From: JBBQZU01 sp041749535
GTDB taxonomy: Bacteria; Bacteroidota; Bacteroidia; Flavobacteriales_D; Cryomorphaceae
Assembly (NCBI GenBank): GCA_041749535.1
Contig: JBGTBE010000068.1
Span: forward strand, 1 to 64,000
Length of the DNA: 64,000 bases
Direction: 5' to 3'
A program made the translations under genes and the position numbers. The number at the start of each line of letters is the position of its first letter. Within the stretch, counting starts at the first letter, position 1. This document shows positions 1 to 9,526 of this stretch, in pieces. The notes beneath the pieces are model-generated. The model made no database searches, was not told where the DNA came from, and worked only from the letters and a program-made list of their open reading frames with translations.

Positions 1-1190
1 AAATAGTGTGTAAACACAGTTGGCGTGGAGGTACCTACGCGGTTGTAAAAAATTACAGGCTTGTCGTTGTGCCCCCAAACCAGGTAGCGGGTGGTACCTT
101 CTTTTGTAAGGTTGCCATTGGCATCGTAGGTATTGGTAAAGCTGTTGGAGCTTACAGTAAATGAGCTCAGGTGGTTATTGGCAGATGATGCGTAGTTATA
201 GGTACGCACAAAATCCTGGTTGGCTTTACCTGCTGCTACATGGTGTAAGGTCTGTATGTTGCCGAGCTTGTCATAAGAATAACTTCTCGCATAGTCATTG
301 GTTGCAGTGCGATCGTGTGGGCGTATGTTCAAATCCCAACTGGGTTGTTGGTATACATTGCTACTTTCGCGGCCTGTGGCACTGAGCAGTCGCCGTAAGG
401 GGTCGTGGGTAAATTCGCGCAACTGATTTCCGGGCCCCTGGGCGTTGTTGTTGTTTGGGGCGCGGTCGTTCATAGCGGTTATGGTGCCTTCCAAATCATA
501 AGCGTATGCCAGGTCTTGTTGAACACCGCCGGTGGATGTATAGGTAAGGCCTGACTGGCTGCATTTCTCACTGCGCGTGCGGGCAAGTCTGAAGGTTTGT
601 GCATGGTACACATAACGGGTCATGATGCTATTGTTCATCACCATAAGTATGCGCTGGCCGCGTGCATTGTAGGCTATCTCTTCTACATAATCGGTAGTGC
701 CAAGCTTAAGGGTGCGCAAGGCACCTGCTTTGTTGTAAGTGGGCAACAACACAGCCCGCTGGGCATTTAAGTCTTCAGGATACAGGGCTTTGCGAATGCG
801 GTTCAACGCGTCGTATTCCTGGGTGGTGGTATGCTGGGTACTGCTCAGGTGGGCGGGGTTAAAATTGTCCCAATCTACTACATATTTTGCATACGCGGTT
901 ACGGCGGCATCGTCAATTACCTGACGGTAAAAGTTCAGTAGGTTTCCCTTAAAGTCGTATTCTGTGTAGGTGAGTTTTCCTGCTTCGTCATTGTGTATGT
1001 AAAGCTTCCCTTTTAAATTAAGGTTCTGGGGATTGGTAAGGCCGGAGTCGTCGCCGTATTGGAATATTTGCCGTAAGGTAATAGACTCAGTAGTGTTGTC
1101 GCGGGCATATACTTTCGTGGGCCGTAGCAATATATCATACGACATAAGGGTACGTGCGCCTTTCCCAAGCCTCTCAACCCACCTGCGATT
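1..1190 (-). pseudogene. RHS/YD-repeat (TcC-like) protein, 5'-truncated and cut by window edge
   Basis: One minus-strand frame stays open from 1190 to base 1. It is full of YD-repeat motifs, such as YSYDKLGNIQ, NTYDANGNLT, EYDALNRIRK and a YDILLRPT segment. These are typical of RHS and toxin-complex C-type shells, which wrap and deliver a C-terminal effector. The C-terminus lies beyond the left edge. At the 5' side the frame meets an in-frame TAG at 1191-1193, yet repeat-like sequence continues right up to it and no upstream signal peptide or start is visible. The first in-frame ATG is at 1145. I therefore read it as the tail of a longer gene whose 5' part was lost. The break falls within about 60 bp of the start of the divergent radical SAM gene, which suggests a rearrangement junction. 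A short intact gene starting at 1145 is the alternative. Confidence 0.7.
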
Positions 1191-1221
1191 CTACAGGCAA
1201 CAACCTCTCCAATATATATTT

Positions 1222-1229
1222 TACCTTTG
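1222..1229 (+). promoter_or_regulatory. Putative Bacteroidota -7 box (TACCTTTG)
   Basis: TACCTTTG matches the TAnnTTTG -7 consensus of the phylum's primary sigma factor. It lies 22 bases ahead of the TTG at 1252, giving a short leader for the radical SAM gene. No clear -33 TTG is seen at the right distance. Confidence 0.4.
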
Positions 1230-1251
1230 CGCACGCTCCAATGGCAACTCC

Positions 1252-3456
1252 TTGAAAGACGTATTGCTTATCACCCCGCCATTCACCCAGCTCAATACGC
1301 CCTACCCTGCTACGGCCTACCTCAAAGGGTTTTTGAATACCAGGAACATCTCTTCCTTTCAGATCGATCTGGGCATTGAGGTAATTCTGGAACTGTTTTC
1401 GGCGTCCACCTTTCGGGAAATATTCGATACTGCAGCTGCCAATGGGCGCATGGTTTCTGACAATGCCAAGCGCATCTACGCCTTGCGTGAATCCTACCTT
1501 CAGCCACTGGATCAGGTGGTACTATTTCTTCAGGGCCGGAACCCCACCTACGCGCGCATCCTGGCTTCAGAGCATTATTTGCCCCAAGCGGCGCGCTTTG
1601 CACAACTCGACGATATGGAATGGGCCTTTGGGGCCATGGGCACACAGGATAAGGCCAAGCACCTCGCGACCCTTTACCTGGAAGACCTCTCCGACTTTAT
1701 CATAGAATGCGTGGATGAAAATTTTGGTTTTAGCCGCTACGCGGAGCGCATGGGGATGAGCGCCAATTCCTTTGACGAACTCTACGAACGGCTTCAAGGA
1801 CCGCCCACTTTTACCGATAAGGTTACCCTACCCCTTCTTCACGGGCATATGCAGGCTGTACAACCAAAATTGGTATGCTTTTCAGTGCCCTTTCCGGGGA
1901 ACCTGTACAGCGCCTTTAGGTGCGCACAGTACATTAAGACGTATTTCCCGGCAGTTAAGCTTGCGATGGGTGGAGGATTTCCCAATACCGAATTAAGGTC
2001 GCTTTCCGATCCGCGTGTCTTTGAATTTTTTGACTACATCACCCTCGACGATGGGGAGTTGCCTATAGAGTTGCTCGTGTCCAACGTGCTACAACCCACT
2101 TCGGTAAACCCGGATTTCGGATTGTTCAAACGCACCTTTTTGCTGGAAAGCGGAAAGGTGGTGTACAACGATGCTTCGAAGCGCCCCGACTACAACCAGC
2201 CGAATGTAGGCACCCCTGATTATGCAGACCTCCGACTCAAAGAGTACATCTCTGTAATCGAAATAGCCAACCCCATGCACAGCCTGTGGAGCGATGGGAG
2301 GTGGAACAAGCTCACCATGGCCCACGGTTGCTACTGGGCCAAGTGCACGTTCTGCGATGTAAGCCTCGACTACATACGACGCTATGAGCCTGTTGCCGCA
2401 AAATTGCTGGTAGACCGCATGGAGGCCCTTATCGCCCAAACCGGGGAGAACGGTTTTCACTTTGTGGATGAAGCAGCCCCGCCAAAACTGATGAAAGCCC
2501 TCGCCATAGAAATCATCAGGCGCAAGCTTACCGTTACATGGTGGACGAACATACGGTTTGAGAAAAACTTTACGCAGGACCTCTGCTATTTGCTACAGGC
2601 TTCCGGCTGCATCGCGGTGTCGGGAGGCCTCGAAGTGGCCTCTGACCGCCTCCTGAAACTCATTGACAAAGGCGTAACTGTGGAGCAGGTGGCACGAGTA
2701 ACCCACAGCTTTACCCAGGCGGGAATCATGGTACATGCCTACCTGATGTATGGGTATCCCACGCAAACCGTGCAGGAAACGGTTGACAGCCTCGAGATGG
2801 TGCGTCAGCTCTTTGGCCTGGGGGTAATTCAGTCAGGGTTCTGGCACCAATTTGCGCTCACTGCCCACAGTCCGGTGGGAATGAATCCTGCCGCATACGG
2901 GGTTACTCCGCATGTGCAGCATATTGAATTTGCCAACAACGATGTGCAGTTCACTGATAAAACTGGCATCGACCATTCCCAATTTGGCTATGGTTTAAAA
3001 AAATCACTTTTTAACTTTATGCACGGCATAGGCTTCGACAAGCCTCTTAAATATTGGTTTGATTTTAAAATTCCAAAAACGAAAATTCCGGAGCACTATA
3101 TTGAGCATTGTATTGATTCAGCCCCGCTCGCGTTTGACAGACCCACAGCGGTGGTGCTGTGGCTGGGCAGTATTCCCCTCCTTTCGGAAAAAGAACGAAA
3201 GAATAAGCAGGGCAAAACGGAATGGAGCGTGAAACTCACCTTTCACCACAAGCAGGATTGCATAGAAATATCGCTGCCAAAGGAAGAGGCAAGCTGGCTT
3301 TCTGTCTGGCTGGAGAGGCTTGGTCCCACCGGAGAAAAACGCTATTCGTACAGCGACTTAAAGCAGGATTTTGAAAAACACCTGGGCGATTTTGAACCCT
3401 TCTGGTATGGAAAATCGGTCTCTATGCTGAGGGGCTCCGGCTTGGTGGTGGTATGA
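1252..3456 (+). CDS. B12-binding-type radical SAM protein
   Basis: A 734-residue protein predicted to be a cobalamin-binding-domain radical SAM enzyme; the substrate is unknown. Residues 1-35 carry the KDVLLITPPFTQLN start common in this Bacteroidota family. A Rossmann-like half with a GGGFPNTELR stretch follows, but the DxHxxG cobalamin-ligand motif is not evident. The cluster-binding motif AHGCYWAKCTFCD places Cys at 360, 365 and 368, which is CX4CX2C rather than the canonical CX3CX2C. A TIM-barrel-like region with GGLE and YLMYGYPTQT follows, and the C-terminal 200 residues are family-specific. I chose TTG at 1252 because homologues begin at this peptide and the upstream in-frame residues overlap the RHS remnant and look random. 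It is followed 3 bp later by the convergent DUF58 gene. Confidence 0.8.
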   Translation: MKDVLLITPPFTQLNTPYPATAYLKGFLNTRNISSFQIDLGIEVILELFSASTFREIFDTAAANGRMVSDNAKRIYALRESYLQPLDQVVLFLQGRNPTYARILASEHYLPQAARFAQLDDMEWAFGAMGTQDKAKHLATLYLEDLSDFIIECVDENFGFSRYAERMGMSANSFDELYERLQGPPTFTDKVTLPLLHGHMQAVQPKLVCFSVPFPGNLYSAFRCAQYIKTYFPAVKLAMGGGFPNTELRSLSDPRVFEFFDYITLDDGELPIELLVSNVLQPTSVNPDFGLFKRTFLLESGKVVYNDASKRPDYNQPNVGTPDYADLRLKEYISVIEIANPMHSLWSDGRWNKLTMAHGCYWAKCTFCDVSLDYIRRYEPVAAKLLVDRMEALIAQTGENGFHFVDEAAPPKLMKALAIEIIRRKLTVTWWTNIRFEKNFTQDLCYLLQASGCIAVSGGLEVASDRLLKLIDKGVTVEQVARVTHSFTQAGIMVHAYLMYGYPTQTVQETVDSLEMVRQLFGLGVIQSGFWHQFALTAHSPVGMNPAAYGVTPHVQHIEFANNDVQFTDKTGIDHSQFGYGLKKSLFNFMHGIGFDKPLKYWFDFKIPKTKIPEHYIEHCIDSAPLAFDRPTAVVLWLGSIPLLSEKERKNKQGKTEWSVKLTFHHKQDCIEISLPKEEASWLSVWLERLGPTGEKRYSYSDLKQDFEKHLGDFEPFWYGKSVSMLRGSGLVVV

Positions 3457-3459
3457 GCT

Positions 3460-4389
3460 TTAGAAAAGCTTGTTTCTCTTGATCACATAGCGCATCAGCA
3501 CTTTGTTGAATCCTTCCGAGATATCTGCAGGAACGAAATCGATCCCATATTGTCCGCAGCGTATTTGCAGGTCGTTCATAAAACCATTCATCTGCTCAAG
3601 GTAGGTCTCGCGAATTTCAGCGGGGTGGGCCTTTACCTGCTCCCCTGTTTCTGTGTCAATAAAAGTGTAGGGGCGGTTCTCAAAATCGAAGTCGAGCTCA
3701 GTACGCTTATCGGTGATGTGGAAAAGAATTACTTCGTGCTTGTTGAACTTAAGGTGCTGGAGCGCTGAGAAAAGCTCGTCGGCCCGCTCGGAGTTGTCGA
3801 ACATATCACTAAAAATCACCACCAGGGAGCGGCGGTGGATTCGCTCGGCAATCTCATTCAACGCGCCTACTGCAGAAGTGCTGCTCACACCCGTTTCTGA
3901 GGGGGATTCAATGGCGCGCTCCATCTCAGCGAACAAAAATTTGTGGTGGGCGCTGTTGCTCTTTGCCTGGCTGTGCAGGTGTACCTTATCGGCAAATGTG
4001 GTGAGCCCTACGGCATCGCGCTGTCGGCGCATCATCTCGGTAAGGGCTGCAGCTGCATACACTGCGAAGGTGAGTTTGTTGTGCTTGTCGTCGCCCACTG
4101 CATCGGGGTAGCGCATGGAGGGCGATACATCCAGCAAAACGCGGCAGCGAAGGTTCGTCTCCTCTTCGTACCTTTTTACAAAGAGCTTGTCCGTTTTGGC
4201 AAACAATTTCCAGTCAAGATGCCTGGTGCTCTCCCCGGTGTTGTAGAGCCTGTGCTCGGCAAATTCAACTGAAAATCCGTGGAAGGGACTTTTGTGCATT
4301 CCAGTAATGAAGCCTTCCACCACCTGCCTGGCAAGAAATTCAAGGCGGGTGAGGTTTTGGTATTGTCGTCGGTCTATCTGTACTGGCAT
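3460..4389 (-). CDS. DUF58 domain protein (MoxR-associated, VWA-like)
   Basis: A 309-residue cytoplasmic protein of the DUF58 family. The N-terminal part holds the family signature (GFSVEFAEHRLY, then HLDWKLFAKTDKLFVKRYEEE). The C-terminal half is von Willebrand A-like, with DVSPSMRY as a degenerate MIDAS loop and a second strand VVIFSDMFDN. DUF58 proteins usually work with a MoxR-type AAA ATPase and BatA/BatB proteins in envelope or chaperone-like complexes, but no moxR is next to it here. The start ATG at 4389 gives the usual MPVQIDRRQYQNL beginning; longer in-frame versions add a non-conserved stretch. It is convergent with the radical SAM gene, 3 bp apart. Confidence 0.85.
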   Translation of the reverse strand: MPVQIDRRQYQNLTRLEFLARQVVEGFITGMHKSPFHGFSVEFAEHRLYNTGESTRHLDWKLFAKTDKLFVKRYEEETNLRCRVLLDVSPSMRYPDAVGDDKHNKLTFAVYAAAALTEMMRRQRDAVGLTTFADKVHLHSQAKSNSAHHKFLFAEMERAIESPSETGVSSTSAVGALNEIAERIHRRSLVVIFSDMFDNSERADELFSALQHLKFNKHEVILFHITDKRTELDFDFENRPYTFIDTETGEQVKAHPAEIRETYLEQMNGFMNDLQIRCGQYGIDFVPADISEGFNKVLMRYVIKRNKLF

Positions 4390-4461
4390 GTATGCTATTT
4401 CAAGGACTGCTAAGTTACGGTGTTTTGGGCCTTGGTAAAAATGAAGATTTCCCAAAACAAA

Positions 4462-4484
4462 AAAGGCGCCATGAAGGCGCCTTT
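4462..4484 (-). terminator. Rho-independent terminator of trxA
   Basis: A 9-bp perfect stem (AAAGGCGCC paired with GGCGCCTTT) with a 5-base loop. On the minus strand it is followed by a T-rich run, so it most likely ends the thioredoxin transcript before the DUF58 gene. Confidence 0.8.
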
Positions 4485-4502
4485 AATTATAGTATTGAAG
4501 AA

Positions 4503-4820
4503 TCAAAGCTGTGAGTCAAGCTTTCCGGCAAGGATGTTTTTTGGAACCGCTCCTACGGATTTATCTACCACTTCTCCATTCTTCAAAAAGAGAATGGTTG
4601 GGATATTGCGGATGCCGTATTTCATGGATATTCCGGGATTCTCATCCACGTTTACCTTACCTACTACAGCTTTGCCGGCATAGTCCTTGGATATTTCTTC
4701 AACGATGGGCCCTACCATTCGGCAGGGGCCGCACCATTCTGCCCAGAAATCGATCATTACGGGCTTATCAGATTTGATTGCAAGCTCTTCAAAGTTTGCT
4801 TCAGTGAATTCTACTGCCAT
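4503..4820 (-). CDS. trxA: Thioredoxin
   Basis: A 105-residue thioredoxin, the family's usual length, with the WAEWCGPCRM active site and the cis-Pro loop GIRNIPTILFLKNG. It reduces protein disulfides in the cytoplasm using thioredoxin reductase. It has no signal peptide. It lies downstream of dnaE on the same strand with about 97 bp between them, and a TAnnTTTG box at the end of dnaE could start its own transcript. A strong hairpin follows the stop. Confidence 0.95.
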   Translation of the reverse strand: MAVEFTEANFEELAIKSDKPVMIDFWAEWCGPCRMVGPIVEEISKDYAGKAVVGKVNVDENPGISMKYGIRNIPTILFLKNGEVVDKSVGAVPKNILAGKLDSQL

Positions 4821-4912
4821 GGTTTATTTTTATGTGTGAGTATTGCTAATGTACTTGTTGTGGTTGTACTGAAGTAGCTTGACGCTAAAATCTTTTCAAC
4901 CGAAAATGTATG

Positions 4913-4920
4913 CAAATTTA
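4913..4920 (-). promoter_or_regulatory. Putative -7 box (TAAATTTG) for trxA
   Basis: On the minus strand TAAATTTG matches TAnnTTTG and lies at the dnaE stop codon, about 90 bases before the trxA ATG. No good -33 element was found. Confidence 0.3.
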
Positions 4921-7900
4921 GGCAATTAGACTGTAACGCACACCCGAAAGGGCATCTAATCGGCTTATGGTTTCATTGCTCAAATCTATCTTCTTAGAAC
5001 GGGAAGCCATTTGCAGGGATACTTGCTGTTGAGAATCCATCACCCTGAACACAACGGGAAAGGCTTGCTTACCCTTTTTGGTTTTAAGCAGGTCTTCGAG
5101 TTCCTGAAGAAGGTTTTCGTTTACATCTTCAAGGCGCAACTCAATGCTCATTTTCTTGGTGCGCTTCTCACGAAGGTCGTTGAGCAACTCCATAATTGAA
5201 ATTTTAAACTCAGGTTCTTTCTGATCTCCCCAGGGTCGTACGCCAATTTTTCCCCTGAGGTAAATAAAAGCTCCTTTCACCATCAGGTGGCGCAGCTTCA
5301 GGTAGTCTTCAGAGAAGAGCATGAACTTGAAGGAGTCGTGGTAATCTTCCATCTCGAAGGATCCAAAAGGTTTTCCTGTTTTGGTGGTGCGGTGTTCCAC
5401 ATTGCTGATCATGCCCGCTATGGCGAGCTCACGGCCAATGTGCTTCTCCATTTCCTTCATGGTGCGCAGGTCGGCATTCTGGGTGGTGAAGCTTTTTATT
5501 TCCAGGGCAAAATCGTCAAGTGGATGTGCAGAGATGTAAATTCCCACTACTTCCTTCTCCTTTGTAAGTTGCTCCAGGTTGCCCCAGGGCTCTGCAAAGG
5601 GTGGCTCAGGATTGTGAATCTCTACATTGCTGGCATTGCCAAACAAATCTGGCGGTGCGTCGAGTGCAGTTTGAACAGATCCCCCCCACTTGATGAGGAG
5701 CTCAACAAAACTGCCAGTTCCCGCAGCAATCTGCTCCATGTACTGCGCCCTGTGCATGCCTTCAAAACAATCAAAAGCACCAGCGAGTACAAGGCTTTCA
5801 AGCACGCGCTTGTTCACTTGTTTCAGATCAATTCTTTTTACAAAGTCATAAATGTCTTTGAAGGGTCCATCCTTCTCGCAGTTGGTCACAATGCTGCGCA
5901 CCGCATGCTCCCCTACCCCTTTTATGGCGCCAAGACCAAACCTGATTTGGTTCTGATCGTTCACCGTAAATTTCAGGTTTGATTCATTTACACTCGGCCC
6001 AAGCACCGGCGTGCCCAACCTGCGGCATTCTTCCATAAAGAAGGTCACCTGCTTAATATCGCTCATATTGTTGCTGAGCACAGATGCCATATAGGCTGCG
6101 GGATAGTTGGCCTTCAGGTAAGCGGTATGGAAAGCCACCAACGCATAACAGGTGGAGTGAGATTTGTTGAAGGCGTAGCTGGCAAATGCCTCCCAGTCCT
6201 TCCAGATTTTCTCCAACTTTTCTTCTGCGTGTCCATTGGTTTTGGCTTGTTCTATGAACTTGGGTTTCATTTTGTCGAGCACATCGCGCTGCTTCTTACC
6301 CATGGCTTTGCGAAGCACGTCAGCCTCGCCTTTTGTGAAACCGGCTATTTTCTGCGAAAGCAGCATGACCTGCTCCTGGTAAACAGTGATACCGTAGGTT
6401 TCTTTTAGAAATTCCTCGCTCACATCAAGGTCATAGGTAATGGGTTCGATGCCGTGCTTCCGCCTGATGAAGCTTGGAATGTATTCTATAGGCCCCGGCC
6501 TGAACAGGGCATTCATGGCAATCAGATCGTCGAAGGTTGTGGGCTTCAGGTCCTTCATGTATAGCTGCATACCGGGACTTTCATACTGAAATATGCCCAC
6601 AGTTTCGCCCCGCTGGAAAAGCTCGTAAGATTTTATATCGTCCAGAGGGATGTTGTCTGGATCAATCACTACTCCATACCGCTCCCTCACAATCTCGATG
6701 GCATCTTTGATGAGTGTGAGTGTTTTGAGTCCCAGAAAGTCCATCTTCAACAAACCCGCACTCTCCACCACGGAGTTATCGAATTGCGTGCACCACATAT
6801 TGCTGTCCTTGGCAGTTGCCACAGGTACGAATTTGGTAATATCGTCGGGGGTAATGATCACTCCGCAGGCGTGTATGCCCGTATTGCGCATGGACCCTTC
6901 CATGTTGCGGGCCTGGTTCACAACTTCCGCTTCGGGACCGCTGCTTCCGGCCACTTTGATAAGCTCAACTGCTCCAGTGTACTCATGGTCTCTGAATGCT
7001 TCCTTCAGGGCCTTATCATCCATGGAGAAAAGCTTTTGCAGCTTGGCGTTCGGCACCAACTTGGCAAGGCGGTCTGTATCGCCGAGAGGAAGCCCCAGCA
7101 CGCGGCCTGCGTCGCGCACTGACGATTTGGCGGCCATGGTTCCATAGGTGATGATCTGTGCTACCTGATTGGATCCATACTTGTCGATCACATAGTCAAT
7201 GACCTTCTGCCTGCCTTCATCATCAAAATCAATGTCAATATCGGGGAGTGAAACCCTGTCGGGATTCAGAAATCGCTCAAAAAGGAGATCGTACTTAATT
7301 GGGTCCACATTGGTGATTCCGGTGCAATATGCCACTGCTGATCCTGCCGCTGAACCCCTTCCCGGCCCTACCCACACACCGCGGCGCCTCGCCTCAGCGC
7401 AGAAGTCCTGCACAATAAGGAAGTATCCGGGGTAGCCTGTGCGCTCCACTGTGGCAAGTTCAAAATCAAGGCGTTCCCGCACCTCATCGGTCAGTTCCCC
7501 ATACTTGCGGGCTGCACCCTCATATGTGAGGTGTCGGAGGTAGGCGTTCTCTCCGCGCTTGCCTCCATCGGCAGCATCTTCGGGATGTACAAATTCAGCG
7601 GGGATATCAAATTTGGGGAGCAACACATCCCTTTCGAGCTTGTATCGTTCTATCTTCGAAAGCATTTCACCCACTGTTTCAATGGCTTCGGGTAAGTCGG
7701 CAAAAAGACGCTTCATTTCATCGGCGCTCTTCATGTAAAATTCATCCTTCCCTTCCGGGAAACCGAACCTGAACTCCTTGCCCAGCTTGCCCATATATCT
7801 CCTGGGTTTCTCCACCATTTGCGCATCGCGCACGCAGAGTAGAAGGTCGTGTGTTCTGGCGTCTTTTTTCTCGGTGTAATAGGTATTGTTTGATGCAAAG

Positions 7901-9210
7901 TATTTTACGCCGTGCTTTTGGGCAAATTTGAGCAAGGTGTCATTCACAATGTCTTCTTCTGCAATGCCGTGCCGATTGAGTTCCACGTAGAAATCATCGC
8001 CGAAATGCTCCCTCCACCAGAGGAAGGCTTCTTCGGCCTGAGATTCACCCACATTCAAAATTAAATTGGGCACTTCGCTCCAAAGTCCACCGGTGGTGGC
8101 TATCAGATCTTTCTTGTGCTGCAGCAGCACCTCCCTATCTATGCGAGGTACATAGTAGAATCCTTCTGTAAATCCTATTGAAGAGAGCTTTGCAAGGTTG
8201 TGATACCCATTCTTATTCTTTGCGAAAAGCACGGTTTGGGAGCCGTTGTCTTGCCTCGATTTGTCGAGGCGGTCCTTGCAAAGGTTTAGTTCGCATCCCA
8301 CCACCGGGGTAATGTCATTCTTAAGGGCTTCTTTCACAAAGTGAAAGGCAGCCATCATGTTGCCATGGTCACTCAGACCTACTGCGGGCATGTTGAGTTC
8401 TTTGGACTTTTTAACCAGATCTATAATGGTGGTAGTGCTCTGTAAAATACTGAATTGGGAGTGGCAGTGAAGGTGCGCAAATGGAAGCTCTTCCAGTCCG
8501 GTGATGTCCGCTTTTCGGGCAGCTGTGAGATCAGCCGCCGAATCTGGTATCAACTCCGCCGGCTTTTTAAAGTTGGCTTCGCCCAAAACCGGTGCCTCGT
8601 ATTCAATACTGTCAGGTGAGGCAACTTCCGCAACCTTGAACACCTTGCGCTGAAGGAGTGCGAAAAAGCAGCGCGCCGTTGCATCCACATCATAGGCAGC
8701 ATCGTGGGCATCACCGAATGCTTTCCCAAAAAGCTTTTGGTGCAGTTCAGTAAGCGTAGGCCACTTGAATCCGCCTCCCTTGCCACCAGGTATGGCGCAA
8801 TACTGGGTGGATAAATCCTTGGTGTCGAGTTGTTTCATTTCCAGCACAGGATATGCCTGCGCGAGCCGGCTTTGCTCACTCGCCACCACGTTGATGTCGA
8901 AACCTATGTTGTGTCCAACGGCATACGTTGCCTTTGCACGTGCCTCTTCAAATGCAGCGATCACTTCTGAGAGTGGACTTCCCTCTGCCAGGGCCCTTTC
9001 GGTGGTGATGCCGTGAACTTTGGCAGCATTGTAAGGTATGGTGTAGCCCTCCGGCTTAACGATCAAGTTGTGCGAAGAAAGCAATGCGCCTGTTGCACCG
9101 TGAACTTGCCAGGCAATTTGCACCATCCTGGGCCAGTTGGTGGGATCAGTAATGGAACCGTTCCAATCGCGTGGAAGGCCGGTGGTCTCAGTATCAAATA
9201 TGATGAACAT
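4918..9210 (-). CDS. dnaE: DNA polymerase III alpha subunit with N-terminal 3'-5' exonuclease domain
   Basis: A 1430-residue replicative polymerase. Residues 1-200 are a DEDDh exonuclease of the DnaQ/epsilon type: FDTETTG, GHNIGFDINV and a C-terminal H-D pair in GDAHDAAYDVDA all look intact. A PHP domain follows (FAHLHCHSQFS, GLSDHGNM), then the DnaE palm with the acidic PDIDIDFDDEGR motif, the fingers, and helix-hairpin-helix and OB-like C-terminal parts (HIGRELAIAGMISNV). Proofreading and synthesis would therefore sit on one chain, instead of a separate epsilon as in E. coli. The start ATG at 9210 gives MFIIFDTETTG directly; a 13-residue upstream extension in frame is not motif-like. trxA follows on the same strand. 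Confidence 0.95.
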   Translation of the reverse strand: MFIIFDTETTGLPRDWNGSITDPTNWPRMVQIAWQVHGATGALLSSHNLIVKPEGYTIPYNAAKVHGITTERALAEGSPLSEVIAAFEEARAKATYAVGHNIGFDINVVASEQSRLAQAYPVLEMKQLDTKDLSTQYCAIPGGKGGGFKWPTLTELHQKLFGKAFGDAHDAAYDVDATARCFFALLQRKVFKVAEVASPDSIEYEAPVLGEANFKKPAELIPDSAADLTAARKADITGLEELPFAHLHCHSQFSILQSTTTIIDLVKKSKELNMPAVGLSDHGNMMAAFHFVKEALKNDITPVVGCELNLCKDRLDKSRQDNGSQTVLFAKNKNGYHNLAKLSSIGFTEGFYYVPRIDREVLLQHKKDLIATTGGLWSEVPNLILNVGESQAEEAFLWWREHFGDDFYVELNRHGIAEEDIVNDTLLKFAQKHGVKYFASNNTYYTEKKDARTHDLLLCVRDAQMVEKPRRYMGKLGKEFRFGFPEGKDEFYMKSADEMKRLFADLPEAIETVGEMLSKIERYKLERDVLLPKFDIPAEFVHPEDAADGGKRGENAYLRHLTYEGAARKYGELTDEVRERLDFELATVERTGYPGYFLIVQDFCAEARRRGVWVGPGRGSAAGSAVAYCTGITNVDPIKYDLLFERFLNPDRVSLPDIDIDFDDEGRQKVIDYVIDKYGSNQVAQIITYGTMAAKSSVRDAGRVLGLPLGDTDRLAKLVPNAKLQKLFSMDDKALKEAFRDHEYTGAVELIKVAGSSGPEAEVVNQARNMEGSMRNTGIHACGVIITPDDITKFVPVATAKDSNMWCTQFDNSVVESAGLLKMDFLGLKTLTLIKDAIEIVRERYGVVIDPDNIPLDDIKSYELFQRGETVGIFQYESPGMQLYMKDLKPTTFDDLIAMNALFRPGPIEYIPSFIRRKHGIEPITYDLDVSEEFLKETYGITVYQEQVMLLSQKIAGFTKGEADVLRKAMGKKQRDVLDKMKPKFIEQAKTNGHAEEKLEKIWKDWEAFASYAFNKSHSTCYALVAFHTAYLKANYPAAYMASVLSNNMSDIKQVTFFMEECRRLGTPVLGPSVNESNLKFTVNDQNQIRFGLGAIKGVGEHAVRSIVTNCEKDGPFKDIYDFVKRIDLKQVNKRVLESLVLAGAFDCFEGMHRAQYMEQIAAGTGSFVELLIKWGGSVQTALDAPPDLFGNASNVEIHNPEPPFAEPWGNLEQLTKEKEVVGIYISAHPLDDFALEIKSFTTQNADLRTMKEMEKHIGRELAIAGMISNVEHRTTKTGKPFGSFEMEDYHDSFKFMLFSEDYLKLRHLMVKGAFIYLRGKIGVRPWGDQKEPEFKISIMELLNDLREKRTKKMSIELRLEDVNENLLQELEDLLKTKKGKQAFPVVFRVMDSQQQVSLQMASRSKKIDLSNETISRLDALSGVRYSLIA

Positions 9211-9526
9211 GGTATGTCGGAATGATTCGGGATTTTCAAAAGTACCCATTTCCGAAGGGCAATAATAGCCATGTGGATAACAAATAATAATTCGAAAGCA
9301 TCAAGATCGCAGGCCAATATACCTGTTCCGTAAATGATGCTATAAGTGACAAATTTCTATGACAAAAGAAAGCCAAAAATCTCGGTTCTATTCCAGAAAT
9401 ACTGACCTGAGATTAATGTATTCGTATGATTTAGTGTGCTTTAAGAAATTTATTGAGAAAAAAATCACCAATTGAAATCTGAATACTCAGGTGCGGCGTA
9501 GGTAAGCCATATCACACCAAAATATT
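9211..9526. other. Intergenic region between divergent dnaE and 9527 gene
   Basis: AT-rich 316-bp divergent spacer that must hold promoters for both sides. I see no clean TAnnTTTG box with a spaced -33 element, no RNA gene and no credible small reading frame. Confidence 0.5.

Noticed and set aside
5287..5982. A 231-codon frame antisense to dnaE, and other long frames antisense to the 1772-residue kinase and the response regulators
   Set aside because: They mirror strongly conserved coding DNA on the opposite strand and have no motifs. Long antisense frames are expected in GC-richer coding regions.
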